Assembly (NCBI RefSeq): GCF_003013715.1
Contig: NC_072813.1
Coordinates: 310,001 to 374,000, forward strand
Source: Candidozyma auris
Taxonomy: Eukaryota > Ascomycota > Pichiomycetes > Serinales > Metschnikowiaceae
Direction: 5' to 3'
Length of the DNA stretch: 64,000 nucleotides
The stretch's first letter is position 1. The number at the start of each line of letters is the position of its first letter. Below, in pieces: positions 8,673 to 17,826 of the stretch. The notes under the pieces are model-generated. The model ran no database searches. It was not told the origin of the DNA and saw only the letters and a list, made by a program, of their open reading frames with translations. The translations under genes and the position numbers were made by a program.

Positions 8673-9038
8673 CTATTTTTGATTATTCTTTGCTTCAGCC
8701 TCCCTAGCTGCCTGCAACTGCTGTCTATACAACTTTTGTTTTAACTTTTTCTCCGCTATGAGAATATCTCTTTCTTGGTCGAGATATTCCATTTTCTGAT
8801 AACTTTGGACGCAGTCAAGAGATCTTTTGTTGGCTGCCTCACATTTTTTCATCGCATCCATAGGATTTTCGTAACTGTTTGAACATTCAACGTATGCTTT
8901 TATCAAGTCGTCACACTTCGCAAAAGCCTTTTTCCGCCATCTTTCAAATATTACCTGTTCTTCCTTTGGAGTCAAGATCCACGCAGGCAAGTTTGGGTTT
9001 GTGGGAAGGTCCACCCCATCGTATGGCTTCTTACTCAT
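8673..9038 (-). CDS. CMC1: Mitochondrial intermembrane-space protein CMC1 (cytochrome c oxidase assembly)
   Basis: A 121-residue twin CX9C protein. C42/C52 and C66/C76 form two CX9C motifs typical of Mia40 substrates folded in the intermembrane space. The flanks match Cmc1: LPAWILTPKEEQ before the first motif and YLDQERDILIAEK after the second. Cmc1 stabilises newly made Cox1 together with Cox14 during complex IV assembly and affects copper delivery. The ATG at 9038 fits the usual N-terminal length. The C-terminus is a basic/acidic helix. The gene is divergent from SPC24 across 473 bp. Confidence 0.92.
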   Translation of the reverse strand: MSKKPYDGVDLPTNPNLPAWILTPKEEQVIFERWRKKAFAKCDDLIKAYVECSNSYENPMDAMKKCEAANKRSLDCVQSYQKMEYLDQERDILIAEKKLKQKLYRQQLQAAREAEAKNNQK

Positions 9039-9511
9039 GGAGATGTGAGTTCGTTCATCAGCTCGATAACAACGGACATCTGATGTGGGAAAGTGTATTT
9101 ATGTGCAGGCTACAATTTTGCGGGCATTTCCACCTTTGTCAACATATCACCGAAAGAACTACATCAAGCAATTGTTGCTTTAGATATTGTTGCTCTAGCC
9201 GCTTTTCGTAAGCACTAGAAAGCTACAGATTGCGATTTTGGGTAGATTGAGTGAAGTCAAGACCAGTAAAGACGATGATTCAGAAATGGAATTTAAGGCA
9301 ACGGGCTACCTTTGACAAAGCATCGACTCGATACCAATTTAAATACCAGTGATGAAATTTACGGTTAAAACTCTCCAAATGGGCCTACCATTTGCCGTTT
9401 TGACCTTATAACCTGCTGTGTACATATCTTGCTCCAACTAGCGCGAAATCAAAACAAGCGCATCCTCAACACATATAACTAACGTAAACCAATATCAGTG
9501 AACTAGAAATC
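9039..9511. promoter_or_regulatory. Divergent CMC1/SPC24 promoter region
   Basis: This 473-bp region has no gene. CCAAT motifs occur at 9334-9338 and near 9488, of which only the core matches the HAP consensus. A short frame on the plus strand (8879-9211) runs antisense through CMC1 and has no recognisable features. Confidence 0.55.
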
Positions 9512-10153
9512 ATGCTAGGTCCCGAGCCCCAAGATCTCGTTTACCAAACCATAGAAAGTTTTGAAACGGAACCAGATCTCGTAATTCTTTCAAGAATATC
9601 TGATACTATTAAGCAGACGGAGGAGAAACGGCAGGCCAAGCTAGATCGTTTACAGCAAAACATAAGTGCACTTGAAGAGCAACTTGCCGAGGCCAAAGCC
9701 AAACTTGAGAGTCTCAATCATCCAAGCGATGTGTTGAAGGAGCAGCTAAGCAGTCTTGGAAAGAGCCCGCTTGATCCCAATGAGAACACCTTCCAGCTAA
9801 TGAATACAAAGTCTGGCGAGCTAGACTCGATGAAAGTGGCGTTAGCCAAGGAATTGAGAGATATTGAGACCCAAATCAACCAAAATCACATGACGAAAAT
9901 GAACTTGACGAAAAGAAAGGAGGAGCTTGTAGCGCAGAAAGAGCAGGCGCTAGCAGCTAGTGTGTCAGAGAATCATAATTCCTCCAGCATGAAGATCAGC
10001 CTATTTAGAAGCCTAGGGGTTCATGTTGATCTGACAGAGAGGGCCGACAAGATTGTCATATTCGACCAGAAGAAAAACCAGACGTCAGTGCTAGACGTAG
10101 ATGAGAAGTACTCCGACTACTTTATATCCAACTACATCTGGGAGCGTCTTTAA
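9512..10153 (+). CDS. SPC24: Ndc80-complex kinetochore subunit SPC24
   Basis: A 213-residue protein; S. cerevisiae Spc24 is also 213. Residues about 30-145 are a long coiled coil rich in E, K, Q and L (for example RLQQNISALEEQLAEAKAKL). This pairs with Spc25 and joins the Ndc80/Nuf2 rod. The C-terminal globular domain begins at LFRSLGVHVDLTERADKIV and ends with the family signature YSDYFISNYIWERL, which docks onto Mis12 complex and CENP-T. The ATG at 9512 gives a short N-terminal lead. The gene is convergent with MRPL31, 64 bp from its stop codon. Confidence 0.93.
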   Translation: MLGPEPQDLVYQTIESFETEPDLVILSRISDTIKQTEEKRQAKLDRLQQNISALEEQLAEAKAKLESLNHPSDVLKEQLSSLGKSPLDPNENTFQLMNTKSGELDSMKVALAKELRDIETQINQNHMTKMNLTKRKEELVAQKEQALAASVSENHNSSSMKISLFRSLGVHVDLTERADKIVIFDQKKNQTSVLDVDEKYSDYFISNYIWERL

Positions 10154-10217
10154 CCGGTAACTTGATGCTATGTACATAATAATGATTGATGTGAGTGATG
10201 ATGAAAATCTAGTCTCT

Positions 10218-10559
10218 CTAGAAATACTTGGGATTTTCTCTGAAAGACTTCTTGGTCCACTTGGGTACAAAGTGCACCAGCTTTCTGTAGCCACGCACCT
10301 TCTTGTCAAATGTGGTGTACTTATCTCTGGGCAGCATTTCATTCTCTTTGGGGAATTCAAACTTTAACGCATCGATCTTCTTGTAACCTGTAGATACAGA
10401 GTTGTCCTGCTTCAACGACTGGTAAAGCACCTCGATGTTATGGTCGACTAGCTGCATGCGTCTTCTAAGTCTCTGTTTTTGGGGCTGCGAGAGCCTAGGT
10501 GCTTTTTTCCACAAGTACCCTCCATACGCCACAAGGGAGCTTCTGAAGGCACCAAACAT
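10218..10559 (-). CDS. MRPL31: Mitochondrial large-subunit ribosomal protein MRPL31 (mL60)
   Basis: A 113-residue basic protein of the 54S mitoribosomal subunit; the S. cerevisiae form is 131 residues. The N-terminus MFGAFRSSL and the GGYLWKKAPRLS region match MFGPFK and GGLLWKIPWRMS of the family. The C-terminus FPKENEMLPRDKYTTFDK...YRKLVHFVPKWTKKS matches closely. The basic N-terminus serves as targeting and rRNA-contact region. The shorter middle is the only departure. The gene is convergent with SPC24. Confidence 0.93.
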   Translation of the reverse strand: MFGAFRSSLVAYGGYLWKKAPRLSQPQKQRLRRRMQLVDHNIEVLYQSLKQDNSVSTGYKKIDALKFEFPKENEMLPRDKYTTFDKKVRGYRKLVHFVPKWTKKSFRENPKYF

Positions 10560-11320
10560 TGTGTGGTGGGTGAAGATAGGTAGTTGACTGAATTTTTCTA
10601 CTCTCGCGGTCGTGCAAGAGCAAAAAGGTAGCTTGGAGGTGGAGGTACGATGATAGCTGGAGAATAGATCATGGAAGGAGAAGTATTGGGATTTGTTGGA
10701 ATGAAATCATTGGAAACGAATATGTAGTTTTGAGTACAGTTGCTTTGGAAAGTGGTGGTTTTTTTTTTGCGGAGATGCAACCGGTAGCTGCAAAATGCGC
10801 AGCTCAAGATCAGAGAGTGGATTGGTAAAACGTAGGACACTGACCACTGAAAAAAAAAGAAACATAAAAAAAAAGGGATGAAGATCCAATGTATCCAAAA
10901 TGAGCCGAGTAACGGAATGACCCTTTCACTTTTGCTCTTCATTGCAATGTTAATGTATCGTTTGTGTCTATCAGGGTTTAACGTGCTACACGACAACTGA
11001 GACTAGTCCCTTGCAGACGGACTATAGTAATTTTCTTCCATATTCTACACGTACAAATGCCAATAACGTCTATTTTACCTATATACTTCCTCCCTTAAGC
11101 GGCATCTAACAAGATTCTACCACCTGCTGTTGAAAAATCCTTGATCCCGCAATAACGGGATACCTCTATTACCTATACCAAGACCCAAAGATGCTATATA
11201 CTTGATGATATATTATTTTTTGATTCGTGAAAATTTTCGTTGTCATTAAATTTTTTGATTTTTTTTGATCATGCTTTTTTCATATTTTTTTTTATGTGTT
11301 CCCAGATGATGCCATCCCCT
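10560..11320. other. Intergenic region upstream of MRPL31 and downstream of the Ecl1-like gene
   Basis: This 761-bp region has no credible gene. The right part (about 11200-11300) is very T-rich with several runs of six or more T, as expected for a 3' flank. A 132-codon frame on the minus strand (10598-10996) has no domain, starts in weak context and overlaps the MRPL31 promoter; I treat it as noise. Confidence 0.6.
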
Positions 11321-11698
11321 TCACAAAACACCAAGCCACAACCGGTAGTTATGTGATGTCAGCGCCAGGGGACCCAACAGCGGCTGGCTCTGGCTTACCA
11401 GGTAGTTGAGGTTCAAGTCCCTCACATCTGCTTCCTTCAGGTCCGTGGCCAAGAGCAACGGCGAGTTGTTGAGCTCACTTGTAGTGAGTAGCGAGCTGCC
11501 AACGTCGCTGGCACTATCACTCTCCGCCGACAGCTGGTACAAAGACGGCGTAAGCAAGGGAGATACGATATCTGAGCATTTCAACGAGCTAGCTAGAGGG
11601 TGTTCGTCTCTTTCACGACAAGTAGTCAGGCAGTAGACCGAGTTGGGAGAACACAACTGGTCACAGGCAATGCAGTAATTATTAAAGGCGTCAGACAT
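11321..11698 (-). CDS. Ecl1-like life-span/stress zinc protein
   Basis: A 125-residue protein from the ATG at 11698 (MSDAFNNYCIACDQ). The N-terminus has a compact cysteine motif: C9, C12, C16, C23 and C27. The arrangement NYCIACDQ...VYC-x-TTCRERD resembles the Ecl1 family pattern DYCIVCDK...LYCSESCR. Residue 24, after C23, is a CTG codon; read as serine it restores the YCS signature. Ecl1 proteins of fission yeast extend chronological life span and respond to nutrient and zinc limitation; nothing direct is known for this one. The rest is Ser/Leu-rich without a recognisable domain. The frame is open upstream to 11779, but that start gives no conserved sequence. The gene has an unusually long gene-free upstream region. 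Confidence 0.62.
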   Translation of the reverse strand: MSDAFNNYCIACDQLCSPNSVYCLTTCRERDEHPLASSLKCSDIVSPLLTPSLYQLSAESDSASDVGSSLLTTSELNNSPLLLATDLKEADVRDLNLNYLVSQSQPLLGPLALTSHNYRLWLGVL

Positions 11699-14446
11699 GA
11701 TGAAGGATAATGTAGGATAAAATGCAAAGGATGAAGAAAATGTGGAAAGGAAATGTGTTTTCCGTTTGGATCCTTCCAAATAAGAAAAGGATGAGTTTGA
11801 GGTTCAAATTTTTCAGGCGTGGCAGGGTCTGGGGTATATATAGGCGCTAGCAATGAAGTACCAGCGGGGTCTGTTCTAGATGGGAAAATTGCGCCTGTGG
11901 TGACACAATGCGCACATTCGAGGGGACTTTCGAGCCCTACTCCTGAGGTGTGGCCAAGGAGATTCGAGGGCGCACCCGAGGCCGGAGGACGACGATCCGA
12001 GGGCAAGCCACAACAGGCAACTTGTGAAACACGGGTGACACACTAGGGGACCGGGCGAGCGGGAAGCCCGTTTGAAAAATGGGAGGAGGGGCTCTCGAGC
12101 AATCCTTTCATGATCCTTGGGAAAACAAAATAAGACTTTGGGGCTTCCCCTTCGTTGCGCTTGGCCTTACCGGTCTTGGGGCGACTACGGGGTCCCGGAT
12201 TGTGGACGTTCGGAGTAGCTTCGAGACCGAGCGTGGTGCCGACTTTCGGGGGTGCTTTTATGTGGAGACACGTGCCACCAGCCACATGGCAAGCTGCCAA
12301 ATTGTTATTGTCACCACCCCAACAGCACAATGTGTTGTTGCTTTTAGGGCCGCTATTGCCTCAAAATCAGCAATGAGCCAAAAGCTCACCAATTGTGAAG
12401 TTGAAGCGACAGGTACGATCAAAATCGGTAAAGTGGTAACTGCGATGGCCTGTCCTTTATTTTTTTTTTGATGTGTGAGAGTGTGTGTATGTGTGGGTAA
12501 TTACACACGTGAGGCTGACACTTGGTCCCTGAATCAAATGGCCAGAAACAACTGCAAATTAGAGGGTGTCTTCCATTGTAGTGAAACTTCAAAAGTCTAC
12601 TTGACGCTCGACTAATCTTCAAGCTGCCTCGGTATTCTTGCTCGACGTTTCGTCCGGTTTGTTTCAGTTTAGCCGCCCGTCATAGCATCTTTTGCAGCCG
12701 ACGAGATTGCTACGAGACACCACGTTGTAACAAGTCGAAAGCAAGCCCCGAGGTGGCGACATCGGTGATAAGAAGCGGATTGCTCACTATTCCCAATCGT
12801 GCAATCTTCTCGTCCTCGGGACTCAAATGGCTTCACTATTGGGAGCTTCATTTTGCAGCCATTGCACCAGCACGTTGTGCCCCATGTGGCCTGAGGATGA
12901 GAAAATTATTTGGCACATCGCCTGAGGACCTACCAAGACTCGAACATTGACGGTGGAACTGTAGCAACATTCATGGACGAAAAGCCTAACGAGTGCATCC
13001 TCTTGTTGTTTGTCACTTTCTTGCTTCGACTACCTTCTGTTACTGTCATAGTATAATTTTAGCATCTGGAGTCCCACAGGGCCCCCTCGGAATCGTGAAG
13101 CAAACCTGCATACAACCTTTTTTTTTTTTGCTTGAATTACCTCGCCCAAGGCGCCCAACTTGCCACCCTCGCCCTCGGAAATTGTTGGATTCTTCGAGAA
13201 AAACATTTTTTTTTCGGCCTCATCTCCTCTCCATACTTGTACCCCGAGGTTCCAAATACGGCATTCACCTTCTAACAAGAGAAAATCAAACCTACTAAGA
13301 AAGTCAAGCTCTGGTTAAAGTCAGAAGCCAAGTATTATTTAAGCATGCCCTTCTTACTGCAAAAATAATATTTGCTTCTGATTCTCGCATTCATCACATT
13401 CATTTGCATGTTGCAAAGTATCCTGTGATGATTTTTTGTTTGGGGTTGACATCTTTCTTTTTCGCTCGCAGCGCGTACTAGATCAAACAGATAAACCGTT
13501 CAGGTTCAACCGCAAACATTCTGGCATGTTCTCGCACACACACACTCTCCTATTGCTCCCCACATTCAGGACTAGCGGAATCAAGCAAGGACAAATCCAA
13601 CGGAAATTTGACTGGTTGAAATCTCACATTTTGGCATTTATTGAAATTGGCTTCAGAGGATAAGCAGCCCTTTGGGTGACACCCGCAATGAGACTGTCCA
13701 AAGCTTCTGTCAGGACAATTTATCGTAGCAGTAGGTTTGAACCGAGGGAAGAAGATTTATGGCTGTGGCTTAGATGATCTACATCATTCAAGTGTGGCAT
13801 CTACACTCTCTCGACCAGGACCAACGTTTGGCGAGGAATGTGACATAGTCACGCAAGCAGATTAATTGTGAGGAGAACTCTGGCGCCGGATTTTATGCGA
13901 GGTATCGCGTGGAGGTAGTGAAAAGTTAGCGAGACACACAAGTGGAAAAGGAATTTTTCAAGAAATGCCATTTCAAGTCAATCTTGGGCAAAATCTTCAC
14001 CTGTTCTCTTTCAAAATGTTTACATCACCATGACCTCACATTTGCACGGTCTGTCGTCACTAGGAGTGCATTCGCATCCGATGGAGTTTGCTTCGCAGCA
14101 AAAACCTGGGGTAAGTGCTTCGCGCCTGTGAGTTTCTCCAAAAGTTGGAGAACCGTTGCCTTCAGCCAATGTTGCAAGTTAAGCGATTGTGGGGTTGATT
14201 TTGACAATGCTTGTCCGCAGAAGTGAAAGAATGCAAAATATGTTTTTGTTGTAGCACTAGAACTAAGCTTCCATGAGAAGGAGAACTCAGAATAAAAAAG
14301 AGCAAGGCTTTAGTTCTTCAAGGTGACCGTATGTTTTTAGCATCCCGGAAACAAGATATTTCAGAACACTATGAGACCTCAAGCAGCTTGCAGACTTTGA
14401 TCTTCTCGTGTTGGCAGCCAGCTGTGTCTCGAGCTATTTTCCCTCT
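11699..14446. other. 2.7-kb gene-free region upstream of the Ecl1-like gene
   Basis: Many short ORFs occur here, none with domain, membrane pattern or steady codon use. GC-rich patches carry recurring CCGAGG/CCTGAGG-type strings, including GCCTGAGGA at 12889-12897 and again at 12920-12928, and stress-element-like AGGGG. T-runs lie near 12460, 13118 and 13207. The likely content is a long promoter of the Ecl1-like gene, possibly with noncoding transcripts. I see no rRNA, snRNA, tRNA or SRP RNA signature. Confidence 0.5.
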
Positions 14447-15007
14447 TCAGACTCCCTTGTAATCATACCGCAAACCGTCTAGCTCCTTTACATTGCCCTT
14501 GATCTCGGAATACCATTTGCGAATCAAAAACACCATGATTAAGTTGCCTATGGGCACAATACAGTACATATGTTTGAATCCCAGCTTCCTGGCCACATTA
14601 GCAAGATCCACAAGCAACAATGCATTGAAGGCAGCTACCCCATTAAAGGAAATAATGTGCTTCGACACTGTAGCAAAGGATCTACTCCAGTTTCTCAGGA
14701 TGATTCTTCGCAGAAGGTGCTCTCCCAAATCATCAATGTTGTACATGAGATTGACCAACGAGAGGAGCGAGCTGAGCGTGATAATTATCGTAAACAATAA
14801 CTTTTCTCTTTTCAGACTGGCTGTTCTCGTGAGCCATATTAAAATGGGAAGCTCCACCACCACCGCAAAAGCTAACACTTTAGAGTAGAGCGCCAAGTTC
14901 TCATCATTTTGCTTTGCCAACTGGACAATGAGAAGCTCTTGGTCTTGAGAGTCAATGGGTTCATTCTGCTCGAGAATTGCTCTATCCACTCGACGCAACC
15001 GTGACAT
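14447..15007 (-). CDS. Four-span membrane protein of unknown function
   Basis: A 186-residue protein from the ATG at 15007 (MSRLRRVDRAILEQNEP); the frame continues open upstream to 15352 but that part looks like noise. After a charged cytosolic N-terminus come four hydrophobic segments: LALYSKVLAFAVVVELPILIWL, KLLFTIIITLSSLLSLVNLMY, ISFNGVAAFNALLLVDLANVA and MYCIVPIGNLIMVFLI (each about 16-22 residues). The protein ends with a polar motif KELDGLRYDYKGV, which I believe recurs in uncharacterised fungal membrane proteins. Organelle, partner and activity cannot be read. Several Leu positions are CTG and may be Ser, which would slightly lower span hydrophobicity. Confidence 0.7.
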   Translation of the reverse strand: MSRLRRVDRAILEQNEPIDSQDQELLIVQLAKQNDENLALYSKVLAFAVVVELPILIWLTRTASLKREKLLFTIIITLSSLLSLVNLMYNIDDLGEHLLRRIILRNWSRSFATVSKHIISFNGVAAFNALLLVDLANVARKLGFKHMYCIVPIGNLIMVFLIRKWYSEIKGNVKELDGLRYDYKGV

Positions 15008-17826
15008 ATTAGACGGAATTCTGGACCTATGGACCTCAGAGATAATGCACCGTGCGCTTACCAGTGGTGATACCAGGGCTCTGTACACACCACATTCTAC
15101 TGTGTTGAAACCTGACATAACATAGGGCCCATTACAAATTTTTTTTTTCTTTCTTGAATATTCTTTGGTTTCGGTAAGATATGCAATAGCCAAGAAGGGA
15201 GTAGTTAAAGAAAATAAGAACGAAAAAAAGGATTGACATATTCTCCCAAACGCGTACGTTCTTGAGCCAGAGTTGAGCTGGCTTAAAAAAAAAATTGGAC
15301 CAGATAGAATTGATTCCGCCCTGTCCTGTCTCCTATTTTCTCGAATTGTCATTTGAATCGCCCTCTCCAGTATGTGGGATGAAGTTCATTCTTAGGACAC
15401 TCGGCACTGATTGGCTCGCAGCCCTTTTGTAGAGCGGAATCTTTAGGCGACCTTCCATATGATAAGGGGTGTGCAATAAAGGATTTTGCATTCCCTTCGC
15501 ATTACTAATTTTCCAAAAACGACGGTTTATCGATAATTTGGGTAGCTGATAATTGTTTTTGCGGAGAAGTTGTGATGTAGCTAGAAATGCAACTTAGCAT
15601 GATATCGGTAGCTTCAAGTTTTACACAACGTCTACAATGTCTACGGAGGTGTTGTACTGTAATGCAAGAAAAAAATCAATCTTTTTTTTTTTGGGGAGGG
15701 GGTCTGTCAAGGATGCTCTGCGGTCCGAAATCGAGTTATTTTAACCACTGCAAAGGGACACATTATAGATGGTTTTAAGAAGAAGATAAAAAATAACAAA
15801 AAAGAAATCGACAACAATAAATAGCTAAGGAGCTAAAAAGACCTTCAAATCAGCTTCTTGAGCAATTTCTCGTAGACATATGTCACCATCTCTGATTCAT
15901 CAAATCAACTAGTTTTGTGTAACTTTATCTCAGGCATTCCTGGCGGCCTTTGATTTCACGGGGCTTTCGTAGTTGAGAATGCCCAGAGAGACATTCTTCA
16001 GATCAATGGGAATTGCCGCCAGGCCTCTGGTTTCATTGCCATTGATCCCAATGTAATTACTTTACCCACTTGAGACAAGAAGAAAGACACAAAAGTACAC
16101 CATAATGAACTAATGAATTGTCTGTGTCAGCTGTCTACATTGTCCGCTCGAGCCAATGAGAATGAGTCTTTGTCTCTCTTCACACTGCACCCGTAGACTG
16201 ACTATTGAATGATATAATACACTGTTGCCTTTACGACTACTAAATCCCAAAAGGAACATTTTGCACCTCCGAGAGGAGTTCAACCCGATTGGGCCCGTTT
16301 TCAGATCCATCTATGGGCCAACAAGGCAGCAGGCTACAGGAACGAGCCCACTTTTCCTAATTGTTGAAAGGTTCCACGACAATGATCCGCCCAAGGCTTA
16401 TGTAACGCATTCCCCAAGGAATTGCGACCAGAGCTCATTGAGTGAAAAATTGCACCACTCGCTCCAGATAACCTTGAATAAAGTTTCTGCCGTATGAAGT
16501 ATGAATATATAGCGAATTCTTCAGGAGGTCTCTTATTCGAAATGCTTTCAGAGGGAAGCCAACTTTCTACGTTCCCAGTTGACGGTGTCTGCGGCTTTCT
16601 GAGAAAGGCAGGGGAATTGACCAATTCGTCTAGTGCGGCAGAAGTAGAAGCAGGTAGCCGAGGGACTAAGAAGCCGTGGACTACCATAGTAAAATGAAGA
16701 ATGACGAAGAGGGGACAAAGAAAAAAAAAAAAAAAGAAAAAGCATAAACGAGAACCTTTACAATACTAATTTAAATGAAACAGCCAAAAGGCTTTCTTCA
16801 TTTCCTGTTTCTTTCAAGCCATCACCCAATCAATAGCCTTCGTCAATTGCACATTCACGGCCTCAGAGACCTGTACTTTCACCTGCATGCCACACTCCCA
16901 TACTATCTCATCCACAATCTTTCGCTGCATTCCCATGCAGGCCCCGTGCCTACGAGAATTTCCCCCAACGCTGTCAGATTTCTAGTAGAATCGAATTTTT
17001 GGCCCAAATAGTCTTCTTCTTCACTTGCACCTTCTAGACCTCGATCTTTCCAGTCAGGGATGCCTCTTCCCCTTTTCGGAACGCTGCGTGCCTACCATTC
17101 TAAGGTGAGACTAGTCACGGTAGCCCCTCCTGCAGACAGACGAGCTTACTACTGGACGCGTAGTTTACCTCTAAAGAAGAATCCTACAGACAAGCAGGAG
17201 GGCGATCTGCCTAGTTCGCAAATTCAGTTTGTCTCGACCGCAGCATTCTCGTTTTCGCAGTGGGTCTGGCGTCATGTGCCGGCTAAGAGGCTCTATGTGC
17301 ACTCCGCGTAAGGAACCTTTTTTTGGATGCGAAAACAGAACAAAAAAAAAAAAAAAAAATGTGCAAGAATTGAGGCCCGTCTCCCTGCCTGCCGTCCCCT
17401 CTCACTCTTTTAAGGCCCGTGTTCCCCCCAAACAGAAAAAAGTGGACTTTCCGAAAAACTCATACCTCGAGTAGAACCGCCCTTACCTTAGATTCAGACC
17501 AATTAGTTAACCCAGAACAAGCGAAAAGACCTCTCTTTCGTTGGTGGTTCGCTTGCAAGTTTTTTCACTTTTTTATATTTGTACCTGGGTTCAGAGTTCT
17601 CCATTTGTTCTGTTCATCGAAAAAAGAAGAGCCAAAAGCAAAGCGTGCTCACTTTGAGGAGCTAAAAATATTATCCACTCGTTGAGGCCCCCCGCCGGTC
17701 AACTAACTAAACCCAAGCTTGCTTTTAAAGCTATCTACGTTTTCCAAGCTTTCATTTCTTTGTCAGTTTATTTTGAATCCGTGTGATTCCTTCCAATTTA
17801 TACCCACCCCAGTCCTTCTTTAAAGC
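15008..17826. other. 2.8-kb gene-free region upstream of MSB2
   Basis: This region has no credible gene. It sits between the 5' end of the four-span protein gene and MSB2, so it is a divergent control region dominated by the MSB2 promoter. Homopolymer tracts occur near 15283, 15680, 16720-16740 and 17342-17359. MluI-type ACGCGT sites lie near 15251 and 17157. The last 150 bp before MSB2 are pyrimidine-rich, as usual for a leader. Frames on both strands up to 117 codons show no family features. Confidence 0.5.

Noticed and set aside
10598..10996. 132-codon minus-strand frame upstream of MRPL31
   Set aside because: No domain; hydrophobic part arises from A/T homopolymers, and it covers the MRPL31 promoter.
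11400..11425. tRNA-like GGTTCAAGTCC
   Set aside because: It lies inside the Ecl1-like coding region and no cloverleaf forms around it.
11626..12471. Several GC-rich frames of 75-130 codons on both strands
   Set aside because: Overlapping in several frames with no family pattern; typical of a GC-rich noncoding patch.
16334..16687. 117-codon minus-strand frame
   Set aside because: No recognisable motif, and it lies in the MSB2 upstream region.
11699..17826. Candidate regional centromere
   Set aside because: The two gene-free stretches are split by a gene, are not uniformly AT-rich and lack large inverted repeats; nothing in sequence alone supports it.
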